DNA from: Chloropicon primus
Taxonomy: Eukaryota > Chlorophyta > Chloropicophyceae > Chloropicales > Chloropicaceae
Direction: 5' to 3'
NCBI GenBank assembly: GCA_023205875.1
Contig: CP060765.1
Coordinates: 62,001 to 126,000, forward strand
Length of the DNA: 64,000 nucleotides
The notes under the pieces were generated by a model. It did no database searches. It saw nothing but the letters and a program-made list of their open reading frames with translations, and was not told where the DNA came from. Numbering within the stretch: the first letter of the stretch is position 1; every line of letters starts with the position of its first letter. Positions 21,272 to 31,050 of the stretch are shown piece by piece. A program made the position numbers and the translations under genes.

Positions 21272-21465
21272 AGCGCATGTAATACAACAGCAACGAGTTA
21301 TGATGGTGATGATGGTGACGAGAACGGCTCCGAGCGGCGAATCGTCGTTCGCGCGTGTGCGCTCGGTTTGTCTCCTCAAACCGTGTGGCGGGGAGTGACA
21401 GAAACAAAAGAACAACATTTCTATTCAGACATACATTAGTACAGGATTAAAACACACAAGAGAGT

Positions 21466-23806
21466 TCAGGCACTCCCGTTCCCGTTGGCCTCGTGGAAGA
21501 CCCCGTTATCTGCCGGGGCGACGGCCTTGGCGGGCTTTCTCGCTTCACTTTGCATCTTTCTGCTAACCATCTGTCGCCTGTGACAGATGGCACAGAACGT
21601 GTTGAGCTTGCATTTCTTCTCAGGGGAAATGTACGAAGCAAAGTTCTTCCAGGTGTGGCACTGAGTGCACCACTTGAGGAACACCTTCCCGTCCTTGGAC
21701 TCAAGGCACAAAAGATGCCTCAGCCTGTGGTCGACCTTCTTGCGATTCAGGTTGAACCCCCGGATGGAGGCACAATTCGCGTCGATCCAAGCCTGGTAAG
21801 AGGCCTGGCCCTCCCCCTTGACGCAATCGGAGCAGAAGCCGGTGAACTTGTAGTTTTCCAGCTTCTTTTTCGCCTCCGAAGTGCTTCTGACGTTGCAGCA
21901 GGAGTCCGATTTGGTGGCCACGAATCTCCAGCTTTTCTCGCCAGTCTCCTGATCCAGGTTTGGAAACATCAGCACAGGGCCCAGGGAGTTTATGCACACC
22001 TTTTGGTTGTCGCTCACCCTCAAGTTTGGGTGGTACACCTTTCCCTGGCTCCTCTCGCGCTCGATGATTTCTGACAAGTTCCCCCTTTTCGGTATTGGAT
22101 TGTTCTCCTCAACAAAGTCAGGAATTTTGTCAAAGGGAAAGAACAGAATGTCTCCCACCCTGTTAGGGCTCTCGTAGTACTCCCTCAGTGTCGCCTTATC
22201 GACTTTCACGCTGTCCAGGGCCTCCACGAACACCTGCTCATTCGGGTACCAGAAAGAAAAGTCGGTCACGGGTATGCTGTTCAAGTACTCCAGCTGCATC
22301 GCCCTGAGCCTCTTTGCTTCCTCCGGGCTGACTTCCGAGTGCTTCCTCTTGCTCTTCTTCTTCGCACAATTGCTGCCAGCATGATGCTGCAGTGAAGAAC
22401 GCGCGGTTGTGGCAAGCTGGCCGCCCTCCCCTGTCGTAGCCGCGCCGTTTCCGACCGCCTCTCCGTTCAACTTCTGCTGCTCAGAGATTTCGGGCGTCTT
22501 CGGGGCATCGACTACTGCGGAGACCCCTCCTATGGTGACGTTCCCGGCCACGGGCAGCCCATTCACGCCCTGAGTGGCGTGGGGCTGAGCCGCGTCTTCG
22601 ATGACTTCGCGAGCCTGCTCCACGACGCTAGCGGGGACCGAAGGCTGGGTGATCCCGGCCCCAACCCCCTGCTGGATGGCATCGCTCGACATTTTGCTCT
22701 TCTTCTCGTTCCTTCTCTTCTGCAGCTGCTTTTCCCTGGACTTGACTTGCCTCTCGTAGCAGTTCCCGCAAAAGGTGTCGATGCCTGGGCTGGGATCCTC
22801 CGGATTGCTCATCATCCCGGAGCAGAACTCGTTGAGATTCTTCCACAGGTGGCACTGGGTGCACCACTTCAGGAAGACTTTCCCTTCGTCCATCTCCAAG
22901 CAAAGCATGTGCCTGAGCTTGGTCTCCCCCTTGTTCCTCTGCAAGTTGAAGCCGCGGACAGTCTTGCAGCCGTTGACCCTCCAGTTTTCCTCCGAGCCCA
23001 TTTCGGAACCAAACACGTGGTACTGGCAGAAGCCCGTGTTCTTGTAGTTTCCGAGCGTCTTCCTGTTCCTGTTCTGGGAGCAGCAGTTCCCCTGGCCGTC
23101 CTTGGCGAGCTCGGCCTCGACGAAAGAGTTCTCCCCCTTCATGGGATACAGCAAGGTTGGCCTGAGGGAGACGATGCAACGCCCTTGAAGGTCGCTTATT
23201 TTCGTCAGGACCCTCCCCTTCTCCTGGAGGGAGTGCTCCGGCTCCAACGCTGGGTGGGGTGCGTGCGCCACCTCGCCGTTGGGCATGGGGATGATGGGGT
23301 GCTTCTTCCGGATCATGCGGGAGCTCACCTCGAAGAGCGGCAGGCCGCGCTCCCTCTTGAAGCAAAGGATGTCGAACAGACGGTTCTTTCGGGACAGGTG
23401 AGTCCTCAGGACCTCCTTCACCTGCAGCAGCGGAGATAGGGCGAATAGTGAGGACGCGAGTTAGTTAGTTCAAAGAAGCGGGCGAGAGGTAGTGGACGTG
23501 ACGTGACGTGACATGACGGGACGGGACGTGATGCGACTCGCATTCTCAGGAGCAGAAGCGAGCGCAGTAATCGTCCAAGAAAGCCGAGACGTATTCGTCC
23601 AAGAAGTTCTTGCATACCTGGGCATCCTCCGTCTCGCCCTCGGCCCCGTCGTCCTCGACAAGCCTCTTCGAGGACACCGTGATGGAGACCCTGTCCACGG
23701 CCTTCCAGAACGTGTCCTCGTTCGGCTCAAAGGTCGCCGGATCCGAATCCTCGCTGCTCGCCTTCTCGCCCCCGAACCCTTGCATCTCCACCAGGGAAGA
23801 GTTCAT
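21466..23806 (-). CDS. Protein with tandemly duplicated Cys-rich (putative zinc) domain
   Basis: 714 aa from two exons (23806-23618, 23421-21466). The GTATGC donor and CTGCAG acceptor are phase 0. The protein is an internal duplication. Each half has PNE..F..A.D.V, then a basic segment (KEVLRTHLSRKNRLFDIL against KATLREYYESPNRVGDIL), then RGFNLxR, LRHxLCLExxxGKVFLKWCTQCHxWKN, and a final TFCxxCxxRQ. The alignment of the two halves supports the splice, because exon 1 supplies the start of the first copy. The Cys/His pattern suggests zinc binding and is loosely like the second finger of SBP proteins, but I cannot assign a family. A long Ser/Ala linker separates the halves. If the intron is retained, the reading frame ends 24 codons later. 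Confidence 0.8.
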
Positions 23807-25017
23807 TGCGACTGGCTGACTCTCCAGGAGAGAGACAGAGACAGATAGAGTGTGTGTGTCCCACCGAACTCCAGCAACCTTTGTGGTGGTGGTTGGTGGT
23901 CCCGCCGCGCTCGACAAGAAGTCTGTGACACGCCGATCCAAAAGCCCTTCACCTCCTCCTCTTCCCTCGATCCTTTGGTCCTCCCTCTCCCTGCTGCCAG
24001 GTCGTGACACACGAATCGAATCGAATCGAATCGATGGTTGTGACAAAACACTCCGTTGCTTCTCCTCTGTCCCAGCAACCTCGACGCCTTCGCCCCTCTC
24101 GCGTTCACCACAATCCCTCGCAAGAGTTCAGTCGATGCGATTGGATGCAATGTTTGGATCAATGACGAAACAAGGAAGGGTCCTCCTCCTCCTCCTCCTC
24201 CTTTTGCTGCTGCTGATGCCCCGTTTACCGATTACCGATGCCTTCGTCTCGTTCTCGTTCTCGTCCTAAACCAAAAAAAGGATGAAGAATTAGAAGAAGA
24301 GGAAGAAGAACAAAAACCTGTCGTCGCCTTCCGCTCTCGTCCTCGTCGCCGCTCTCGTCGTCGTCGTCGTGATGATGTTCTCCTTCTCCTCGCCCAGGAC
24401 GCGGCACCTCGTGACTCCGGTCTCTGTCGATCTCCGCAATTCGCGAGACGAACGCAACGAGGCCAACAATGAGTGTACAAACATCGAACGGAACGTCACA
24501 AGGAGAACAACTACTACGATACGTGTGTCCCATTCTACGTGTGAGGTTTAATGTGTTGTTTTGGGTGTAAACAGCCGCCAGAGAACAAAACGAGGGAATA
24601 AAAAAAGTCGGCGGATCAGAAAAGGAGGAAACCTCGTCGGCGGCCTAGAGCGGAACGCATCTCGCTCCTCCTTCAAACAAGCAAGCGAGCGAGCAATGAA
24701 GTGAGGAAGAAGCTTGATGAATGCGCACATACACACACACGCTCTCTCTCTCTCTCTCTTTTTTTTTGTTCACCTCTCTCTCTCTCTCACACACATGGGG
24801 ATGAGGAAGACGAGAAAGCGGCGTCGGGATCATAATGGGTTCCCGACGTCCAGCCACGACGACGACGACGATGATGATGAATTGAAATGAGAATGGGAAT
24901 GGAAGATCTCACCCATTGACATGACTTTCGATGACTCACAAGGTAAGGCTTGGGACATTGGCTCCTCCCTTCCTCCTTTCTCTTCTCTTTCTGTTTTGAT
25001 TGGAATGGAATGGATCT
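23807..25017. other. Intergenic region upstream of ncRNA cluster
   Basis: 1.2 kb of simple repeats ((CTC)n, (GAA)n, (GTC)n, (CT)n, (CA)n) with several short chance ORFs, none with family resemblance. At 24944-24955 the sequence CACAAGGTAAGG looks like a 5' splice site and could start the host intron of the snoRNA at 25018. Confidence 0.5.
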
Positions 25018-25123
25018 CGTAGCTGCGAAGTGATGATACAACCAAACAACAACCATTTCCTTACCGAAGACTCAACATGAGAGAAACACTTTTACATGCA
25101 CCACCAGCTGATCGCTAGCTACG
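25018..25123 (+). ncRNA. C/D box snoRNA guiding 18S rRNA 2'-O-methylation
   Basis: Box C GTGATGA (25030-25036) and box D CTGA (25108-25111) are flanked by an 11-bp terminal stem: CGTAGCT-GCGA (25018-25028) pairs with TCGC-TAGCTACG (25112-25123) with one bulged base. The sequence before box D (CATGCACCACCA, 25095-25106) is the reverse complement of UGGUGGUGCAUG, a universally conserved 18S rRNA segment near helix 39. The fifth base upstream of box D would direct methylation of the U four positions into that segment. This corresponds to the site served by yeast snR55 and animal U33 (from memory). The C'/D' boxes are poor. Strong by structure plus target. Confidence 0.85.
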
Positions 25124-25314
25124 ATCCACAACAACTTTAACAGCAACAACAACAACAAAGGGTTGCTTGCTGCTTCTGCTGTTGTTGCTGTTGTTGTCTT
25201 CGCCTCCAACCACCCTCCCTGCCTCTCTCTCTCTTGAGTTGTTTCTCTCCCAATTGATCCATTGCAATTGGACTGACGCATCGCCTCCCTTCTTTCCTTC
25301 GCCGCCCTTGCAGG

Positions 25315-25567
25315 TAAGGTGCAGTTCGAAGGGCCACTTTCGGTGGACTCCATTTTTCCACTGGGCGAAAGTCCCCGGGCTCTGAGGCAGAGAGTGCCAA
25401 CCCTAACAGGGTGAGACCCCCGTGCCGGCTCTCGCTCCCCGGAGCTTGCTGCCCGCGGGGTAGATAGCCAAATCACACAGTTATGTGGCCAGCAGGCTGG
25501 AGTCTCCTCCCAGGAGGAGACGAAGGCCTTGCCAACTCAACGGGGCTTACTCTTGGGCTGACACCCC
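25315..25567 (+). ncRNA. RMRP: RNase MRP RNA
   Basis: About 250 nt with the catalytic-core signature of RNase P/MRP. CR-I is GGCGAAAGTCCCCGG (25364-25378) and CR-V is CGGGGCTTACTC (25541-25552). They form P4: AAGUCCCC (25369-25376) pairs with GGGGCUU (25542-25548), leaving the conserved bulged U at 25372. P1 forms between GGTG-CAGTTC (25318-25327) and GGGCTG-A-CACC (25555-25565). The block GGCAGAGAGTGCC after CR-I, followed by a hairpin and GAGACCCCC, matches animal and plant MRP RNA rather than RNase P RNA. MRP processes pre-rRNA at the ITS1 A3-type site. Exact ends are estimates, and RNase P RNA is the only alternative. Confidence 0.85.
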
Positions 25568-25652
25568 TCTCTTGAAGTGTGCGTTTCCTCCCTTCGTTCC
25601 AGAGAGAACAAGGTAAGGCGATGCGCAGCAGAGGGGAACGGACCGGGGTCGT

Positions 25653-25770
25653 GTGTTTTGTATTGCGCGTGAAGTGATGATTAGCAATCACCCATATCAC
25701 CTTGCAGACCTGTTCTGAATCTCGTTGATTGACACTCATGCACCCCTCTGATCACAAGCAAGCAAAACAC
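25653..25770 (+). ncRNA. C/D box snoRNA with D' guide to 18S rRNA
   Basis: Box C GTGATGA (25674-25680), box D' CTGA (25715-25718), a C'-like GTTGATT and box D CTGA (25748-25751). Flanks pair: GTGA next to box C with TCAC after box D, and GTGTTTTG (25653-25660) with CAAAACAC (25763-25770). The guide before D' (CAGACCTGTT, 25705-25714) is complementary to 18S AACAGGUCUG. The base five nucleotides from D' pairs with the first G of the GGU. This matches the target of yeast snR56 and animal U25 (from memory). The guide in front of box D has no target I recognise. It lies 85 bp after the MRP RNA. Confidence 0.8.
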
Positions 25771-25971
25771 ACGAACCCCTTTCCGCCTCAGAAAAAAAAG
25801 TATCCAGAGGCGAGCGACTGACTCAAACCCCCCTCCCCTCCTTTCTTCATTCAGCTTAGGCGTGTCGGTATACAAGCATATATTCCTAAAGAAAAAGAAG
25901 AAGTCAGTCGCACAATAACGGCTCACTGGCACGCTCGTTGTCATTCATTACATTACTATTGGCTATTGCCT

Positions 25972-26699
25972 CTACTCGGCGCCGTCTGTCCCTTCCACGG
26001 CGACGACGAGGTTCTTGTGCAAGATGTAGCAGTCCGGAGGGTCGATCCTCTTGTAGTAGTTCGGGATCATCTCCTTGATCGAAAAGCCGTGCTTGCCGTA
26101 AAACCTTATCGCCCCATCGTTGTTTGTCTGCACGTGCAGGTAAGCCTCTTCTATGTTCGGGTCCTCCCTGGCCACCCGCAGGGAGTGCTCCAGAAGATGT
26201 GTCCCCACGCCAAGGTCCCTGTAAGGCGCTAATACTCCCAAAGTCATGATGTACAGTTTGGCTTTCCCTTCCCCTTTGCTTTCCAGACGGCAAGCGATCG
26301 CCCCCACGAGGATGTCGTTATAATACGCTGCAGCGCACGGGAAGAGGACAAGAAGGAGACTGTCAGCCCTCCGCAGGAACTAATTCTTCCCCCGAGCCAG
26401 CCCAATAACAACAACAACATCGACCATCAACTCACCTAGCTGCGTCACGTCGCCGCACGCTATGCAGTCACTGTAGAACTTGTCCTGAAGACAATTCGCG
26501 AACATCGGATGAGTCAGTGGCCTTCCCATTCCCAAGCAGGCAGGAAGGAAAGAAAGAAAGATGAATGGGCCAGTCAAGGACCGAGGAGATCCCATGGCAC
26601 CCCTACCTTATACTTGACAGGAAATATCGCAGCATTCAGTTGCTTCATTTGCTTCAAGTTCTTGTCCCTGACGGAATCCAAAACAATGTGGATCTTCAT
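25972..26699 (-). CDS. NAA50: N-alpha-acetyltransferase 50 (NatE catalytic subunit)
   Basis: 165 aa from three exons (26699-26607, 26484-26436, 26327-25972). Donors GTAGGG and GTGAGT, acceptors CTTCAG and CTGCAG, phases consistent. The N-terminus LKQMKQLNAAIFPVKYKDKFY matches NAA50 (LKQLKRLNQVIFPVSYNDKFY). The GNAT core shows LYIMTLGVLAPYRDLGVGTHLL with the acetyl-CoA motif R-D-L-G-V-G, then YLHVQTNNDGAIRFYGKHGF and NYYKRIDPPDCYILHKNL. NAA50 acetylates Met-started N-termini, and lysines, as part of NatA/NatE at the ribosome. The joined exons reproduce the family alignment without gaps, which supports all splice calls. Confidence 0.93.
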
Positions 26700-27215
26700 C
26701 CTGACTCCCTTCAGCTTCCTGGTGACCCGCCTCGACCTTGGCCGATCTGCTTGGCACTCCCTGACAAGAAACAAAACACAAACCCAGCAAACCATCATCA
26801 AACCTTCAGTTCAGTCTTCGTCACATCCTCACCAGGGCAACCCATCGTTCGACCAACCACTCGAAAGAAAGAGGAAGACTTCTTCCTTCGATCTACATCC
26901 TCCAACCACCGCTCCGACGACTCCTCCGCTCGTCCCGTCGCCTCGAACTCACCTTTCCAATGATGTGTCACTCTCCCCCTGCTCTCCAAGTTCCCGCCAA
27001 ATTGTGGGAAGCAACAGCTCGAGGAGGTGAGTGAGGGAGCGAGGCACGGCGACGGACGAAGGACGACGGGAGAGAGCGAGGAGGCGGACGAGAGGGTCTC
27101 AGTCGTGACCTTCGCGTCTCGATCTTTCGAACGACCCCTCGCCCGAAAGGAATGACGTTCTGGTGAGGCGTGGAGAGACTGAAACGTGTTTGCTTTTTCT
27201 TACGTCGTGTTTGGC
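26700..27215. other. Divergent promoter region, NAA50 and coiled-coil gene
   Basis: 516 bp. A GTGAGT at 27029 and an acceptor just before 27225 could bound a first intron of the plus-strand gene, with a palindromic element (27124-27149) inside it. Short chance ORFs only. Confidence 0.5.
27124..27149 (+). promoter_or_regulatory. Dispersed leader element upstream of coiled-coil gene
   Basis: CTTTCG, 14 nt (AACGACCCCTCGCC), CGAAAG: perfect arms, preceded by GCGTCTCGAT. 67 bp before the ATG at 27216. Confidence 0.65.
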
Positions 27216-28076
27216 ATGGGAAGGACCATGGCGCTCGGGGGAAGAACGCTTGCGAGGCTCGTGAGAGGGCATCCATCCCGGACCTTGAAGGGTGTGACTG
27301 GTTCGAGGAAAGTTTTGAGAACGCGCCGTCGCTGCAGCAGGCAGGGCTGGACGCCACCCAAGGCCCTCGATGAGAGTCTGTCCGAGATTACTCAAAGGAT
27401 TGCTACGTTGCCTGACCTCGGGACGGTGGTGTCGCTTCCTCCGCTTCCCGATGGCACGGAGTCCGTAAATAAAGTCCAGCTCGCGACCTCGTGCATCATT
27501 CTTTGCGTCCAGGTCGCCCTGATGGGTTCCGCGAGGTTCGGCGCGGGGAAGGAGAAGGAGAAGCAGAGCCTGTACACCAAGGAGGTCCTCAAGGAGGTGG
27601 AAGCCTTGAGAGGCCAGGTCGCCAGGATCGAGGGTGCTGCCGAGGAGCTGAGGGCGGAGGACGAGGAGGCCGAGACGCGTGTTCGAGACCAGCTCGAGTC
27701 CTCCAGGAGCGACTTCCTGGAGCTGAGGGAGCAGTTTTGCTCGTTGGAGGAAACCCAGGCCCAGATTCTGCGAGACCAGGTGCTGAGCGTGACCGAGGAG
27801 GTCGAATACATCCAGATCCTTCAGAACAAGTACAAGAGCGTGTCCAAGGACATCGAGGAGCTCAGGGCGTGCTTTGAGTCCCTCCAGTTGAAACTGGAAC
27901 AGAGGGAGAGCAAGGAGGAGAAGGAGGAGGGGGAGGCAAAGAAGCGCAGAGCCGGAGAGTCCCTTGCTTCACTCGCGTCGCCGGAGGCTATGAGAGGCAA
28001 GCCCCCTCCTTCCCTGCCCTCAATCAAGAGCGCGGAGAAGGAGCCGGAGAGACGGAATAACGAGAGCAAGCTTTAG
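27216..28076 (+). CDS. Organelle-targeted membrane-anchored coiled-coil protein, unknown
   Basis: 286 aa. The N-terminus (MGRTMALGGRTLARLVRG, then Arg-rich to about residue 40) looks like a mitochondrial or plastid presequence. ATG 27228 is an equal candidate, especially if an acceptor at 27224 is used. One hydrophobic segment (VQLATSCIILCVQVALMG) lies near residue 95, followed by a long coiled coil (about 110-240) and a basic disordered tail. The shape resembles mitochondrial inner-membrane coiled-coil proteins such as the DUF1640/MCU-regulator type, but I see no diagnostic motif. Treat the function as unknown. Confidence 0.7.
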   Translation: MGRTMALGGRTLARLVRGHPSRTLKGVTGSRKVLRTRRRCSRQGWTPPKALDESLSEITQRIATLPDLGTVVSLPPLPDGTESVNKVQLATSCIILCVQVALMGSARFGAGKEKEKQSLYTKEVLKEVEALRGQVARIEGAAEELRAEDEEAETRVRDQLESSRSDFLELREQFCSLEETQAQILRDQVLSVTEEVEYIQILQNKYKSVSKDIEELRACFESLQLKLEQRESKEEKEEGEAKKRRAGESLASLASPEAMRGKPPPSLPSIKSAEKEPERRNNESKL

Positions 28077-28310
28077 TGTTGTACTTTTGATTTTGGATTC
28101 CAAGGACGAGGCGGGTCCTGGCCCTGTGAGGATCACCCCCGAGCGCCTCCTCTTCTCTCTTTCGAGCGAGAGTCACAGTAAAACTACCGATGGACGGTGC
28201 CCAACAATCTTCCGCAATCGTGAAGGGGATCTCCCTCCTCGTCCCTCCACGCCTTTGCCATCCATTCCATCACCACCTTCTTCCCCTTGTCTCGGAAGCA
28301 GAGAGGCAGC

Positions 28311-28345
<35 letters not shown>

Positions 28346-28527
28346 AGGGAGCGAAGGCGGAGGAGGACGGCAGTGCATGACACGTTGTGGACCTTCCCCT
28401 CACCCTCCGCTTCCTCCTTCCTAATGTGCGACATTAGAAAGGCACTGTCCCTAAACCTTCATCTCATCCGTTTCTCTTTCGTTATCCAGAATGAGAGGCT
28501 GGGAGAGAACGAAAGAGAGAGGGCGCC
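28077..28527. other. Intergenic region upstream of GST gene
   Basis: 451 bp. It has a (GA)n run near 28310-28336 and a weak relative of the dispersed element at 28159 (CTTTCGAGCGAGAG, downstream arm absent). No gene seen. Confidence 0.5.
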
Positions 28528-29361
28528 ATGGAAGGGAGCAGGGCGACGACGCGGAGGGCCGGGACGAGGGCGGTTGGGCTGGCACAGGCAGCGCGAGGAC
28601 GCGCCGTGAGGGCGATGTCGGGATCAGCCAAGCTTTACGACATCCCGGTGAGCAACAACGGAGCTCGCTGCAGGATTGCCATCTACGCTAAGGGCCTCGA
28701 GGACAAGATCGACATCGTTCCACCGTCGGATCTCGGTGGGATCAAGTCCGAGGAGTACATGGCGCTGAATCCGAAGGGCAAGATGCCGCTGCTGATCACG
28801 GAGGGCGGGATAGCGTTGTGGGAGAGCGAGGTCATCCTTCAGTACATTCTGGACAAGTACGATGGGCCGAGCTTCACCCTGGAGACCCCGGAGGAGAGAG
28901 CCCTGTGCGCGCTGAGCACCAAGATCTTCGACACGTACATGCAGCCGATCCAAGGTTGCCTGTACCGTGTGTCGGAGTCCGCCGAGCAGAGGGCGTCGGA
29001 GCTCAAGGTGATGGATGAGAATTTGCACACGCTGGAAGACTATTGCAGCGGCGGGGAATACTTTTGTGGCCCGAGCCCCTCGAGTGCGGACATGTCCCTC
29101 TTTCCCTCGTTTGTCTTCTTTGAGGTCATGCTCGAGCGGCACTTCGGCTGGAAGGACTGGGGCTACGAGAAGCCCAAGCTCAAGTCGTGGTACGACAACC
29201 TGAAGAGCGGCGGCGACGGGAGCGAGTTCACCAAGCACACGAGGAGGGTCTACGACGAGATTTACCAGGCCCTGGTCGCGTGGGAGGAAGGCGGGAGGTG
29301 GGAGACCACGGGGGTCAACGCCCACAAGAAGGAGGAGGAGTACAAGTGGGTGTACCCCTAG
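28528..29361 (+). CDS. Glutathione S-transferase-like protein with possible transit peptide
   Basis: 277 aa. From the internal Met at 28618 the protein is a canonical two-domain GST. The thioredoxin-like N-domain has KLYDIPVSNNGARCRIAIYAKGLE, then NPKGKMPLLITEGGIALWESEVILQYI, with the cis-Pro of KMPLL and the glutathione gamma-Glu contact ES. An all-helical C-domain follows, with SSADMSLFPSFVFFE. The active-site Ser or Cys is not at the usual dehydroascorbate-reductase position. The first 30 residues (Arg/Ala-rich, ending AVRA) fit a plastid transit peptide, and the ATG at 28528 has a strong GCCATGG context. The family class within GSTs is undetermined. Confidence 0.85.
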   Translation: MEGSRATTRRAGTRAVGLAQAARGRAVRAMSGSAKLYDIPVSNNGARCRIAIYAKGLEDKIDIVPPSDLGGIKSEEYMALNPKGKMPLLITEGGIALWESEVILQYILDKYDGPSFTLETPEERALCALSTKIFDTYMQPIQGCLYRVSESAEQRASELKVMDENLHTLEDYCSGGEYFCGPSPSSADMSLFPSFVFFEVMLERHFGWKDWGYEKPKLKSWYDNLKSGGDGSEFTKHTRRVYDEIYQALVAWEEGGRWETTGVNAHKKEEEYKWVYP

Positions 29362-29523
29362 GCAGGCAGGCCTACCAGAGAGTTTCGATGTCGGCCAATC
29401 GAACGGTTGGTTGTTGTTGTTGTTGTCGTTGTCGGGGGGGCAAGGGGGGGCGAGGAGCACTCCGCCACAAACCAAGCCTCGCAGGATGATGAAAAACAGA
29501 GCTACCTTACATAATTGGTTTCT

Positions 29524-30495
29524 TTATTCGCGGACGGCCTCCAAAATTCTTGAGAAATAAAAGCTCGTAGCGGTCATGTCCCTCTTGGTGACCTTGAACC
29601 CGTTCTTGTTTAGGGCCCTCTCGACGTCCTCCTCGGCGTGCAAGTAGGCCCTGGTCGCCTTGGACTTTCCCGGGAAGAGCTCCCCGATCCTCTTGAGCAG
29701 CGAGTAGTACGGGGTCTTGGGCGCGAAGCTCATGATGATCCTGTCCTCCGACATGGACACGAGGTGGCCGATCATCTCCTCCATCTTGTTGTCCGGGTAG
29801 TGGATCATGACGTCGAGGCAGGCCACGGTGTTGAAGCTTCCGCGCACGCTCTCCAAGTCCGAGGCCTCGAAGGAGGGCCTCACAGCCTTCGAGCTCCCCT
29901 CGGCGGCGATCTCGAAGCGCCTGCTGGCCTCCTGGGTCATGGCCCCCGAAATGTCGCTAGCGCAGACGCTGGCCCCCCTCAGCGCGAGGGGGATGGTCAG
30001 GGACCCGGTGCCGCAGCCCGCGTCGCAGACGGTCATCCCCTCGATGCTCGCTCCGAACCAGTCGAGGGCGATGTCGATCGTCTTGGCGTGCCCATCCCTG
30101 ATGTCCCTCTGGACCTTGTTCACGTCCTCGGACTCGTCGTCGTAGATCCTCCTCCACCGCTGGAAGCCCTCCCCCTCAAAGTAGTCTCCGACCGACCTCA
30201 GCTCGTCCCCACCGGCCTCGTCCGCCATCTGCTGCCGCCTGACCTCCGGGTCCGTCGCGCTCTGGAACGCTGTCGCCAGGGCCCCGCCTCCCACCACCGC
30301 ACCAAACCCAGTCGCCACCGTGAGGACGTCCTCGCTGACCGCACGCGTCGTCGTCGTCGTCGTCGTTGTGGTGGGGTTAGTTGTCCTCCTCTCCAACGCC
30401 ATCCCGTGAAAACGCGGACCCGCCCTCGCCACGGAGCAGACGCCCTTCCCCTTGCACACCCTCGCGGCCACACTAGTCGACTTGCTGCTCATCAT
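29524..30495 (-). CDS. CHLM: Magnesium-protoporphyrin IX methyltransferase
   Basis: 323 aa, single exon. It transfers methyl from S-adenosylmethionine to Mg-protoporphyrin IX, the second committed step to chlorophyll, on plastid membranes. The Arg/Ser/Thr-rich N-terminal 50 residues are a transit peptide with a (T)n stretch. A mildly hydrophobic segment (VLTVATGFGAVVGGGALATAF) precedes the catalytic domain. SAM motif I is VCDAGCGTGSLTIPLA, preceded by VGDYFEGEGFQRWRRIYDDESEDVNKVQRDIR, a signature of ChlM/BchM. The C-terminal MTATSFYFSRILEA is also typical. ATGs at 30495 and 30492 are equivalent candidates. Confidence 0.96.
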   Translation of the reverse strand: MMSSKSTSVAARVCKGKGVCSVARAGPRFHGMALERRTTNPTTTTTTTTTRAVSEDVLTVATGFGAVVGGGALATAFQSATDPEVRRQQMADEAGGDELRSVGDYFEGEGFQRWRRIYDDESEDVNKVQRDIRDGHAKTIDIALDWFGASIEGMTVCDAGCGTGSLTIPLALRGASVCASDISGAMTQEASRRFEIAAEGSSKAVRPSFEASDLESVRGSFNTVACLDVMIHYPDNKMEEMIGHLVSMSEDRIIMSFAPKTPYYSLLKRIGELFPGKSKATRAYLHAEEDVERALNKNGFKVTKRDMTATSFYFSRILEAVRE

Positions 30496-31017
30496 CCTCA
30501 CCAACTCTTGCTGAACTCTTCAATCAATCAATCACAATGGGGAATGGGGAATGGGAATGGGAAAACCAAACCAAACCAAACCAACAGCTGCTTGATCGAC
30601 GGATTGATCTCTGGAACGAATGCGCCAATCGGAAGACCTCCTCCTCGCTGTTGTTGAAACCAATGCCCTGCTCGTGTCCGTCACGCTCACTCTATCCATT
30701 TCCACCGCCGAAACCAAACAGAGACAACACAGACGCTTTCCCCGTCAGTCCACGAAGAAGAAGAAGAAGAAGATGATGATGATGATGAAGAGGATGATGA
30801 TCCACCGCCATGGGAAGCTGCTTACCTTCTCTCCTCCTCGTCCCCGTAGAATGGAATGGATATGAGATGTATCAGGGATCAAACTCCCTCTCTCGCTCTC
30901 GCTCGTCGCACAACAACAACAACAGCAACAACAACAACAAAACGCAAGCGCAACAACCGAAAAAGAAAAACGCGGCGATGGATGGACGCAACTACGTCAC
31001 TGCTCTCCTCTCTCCGC

Positions 31018-31050
<33 letters not shown>

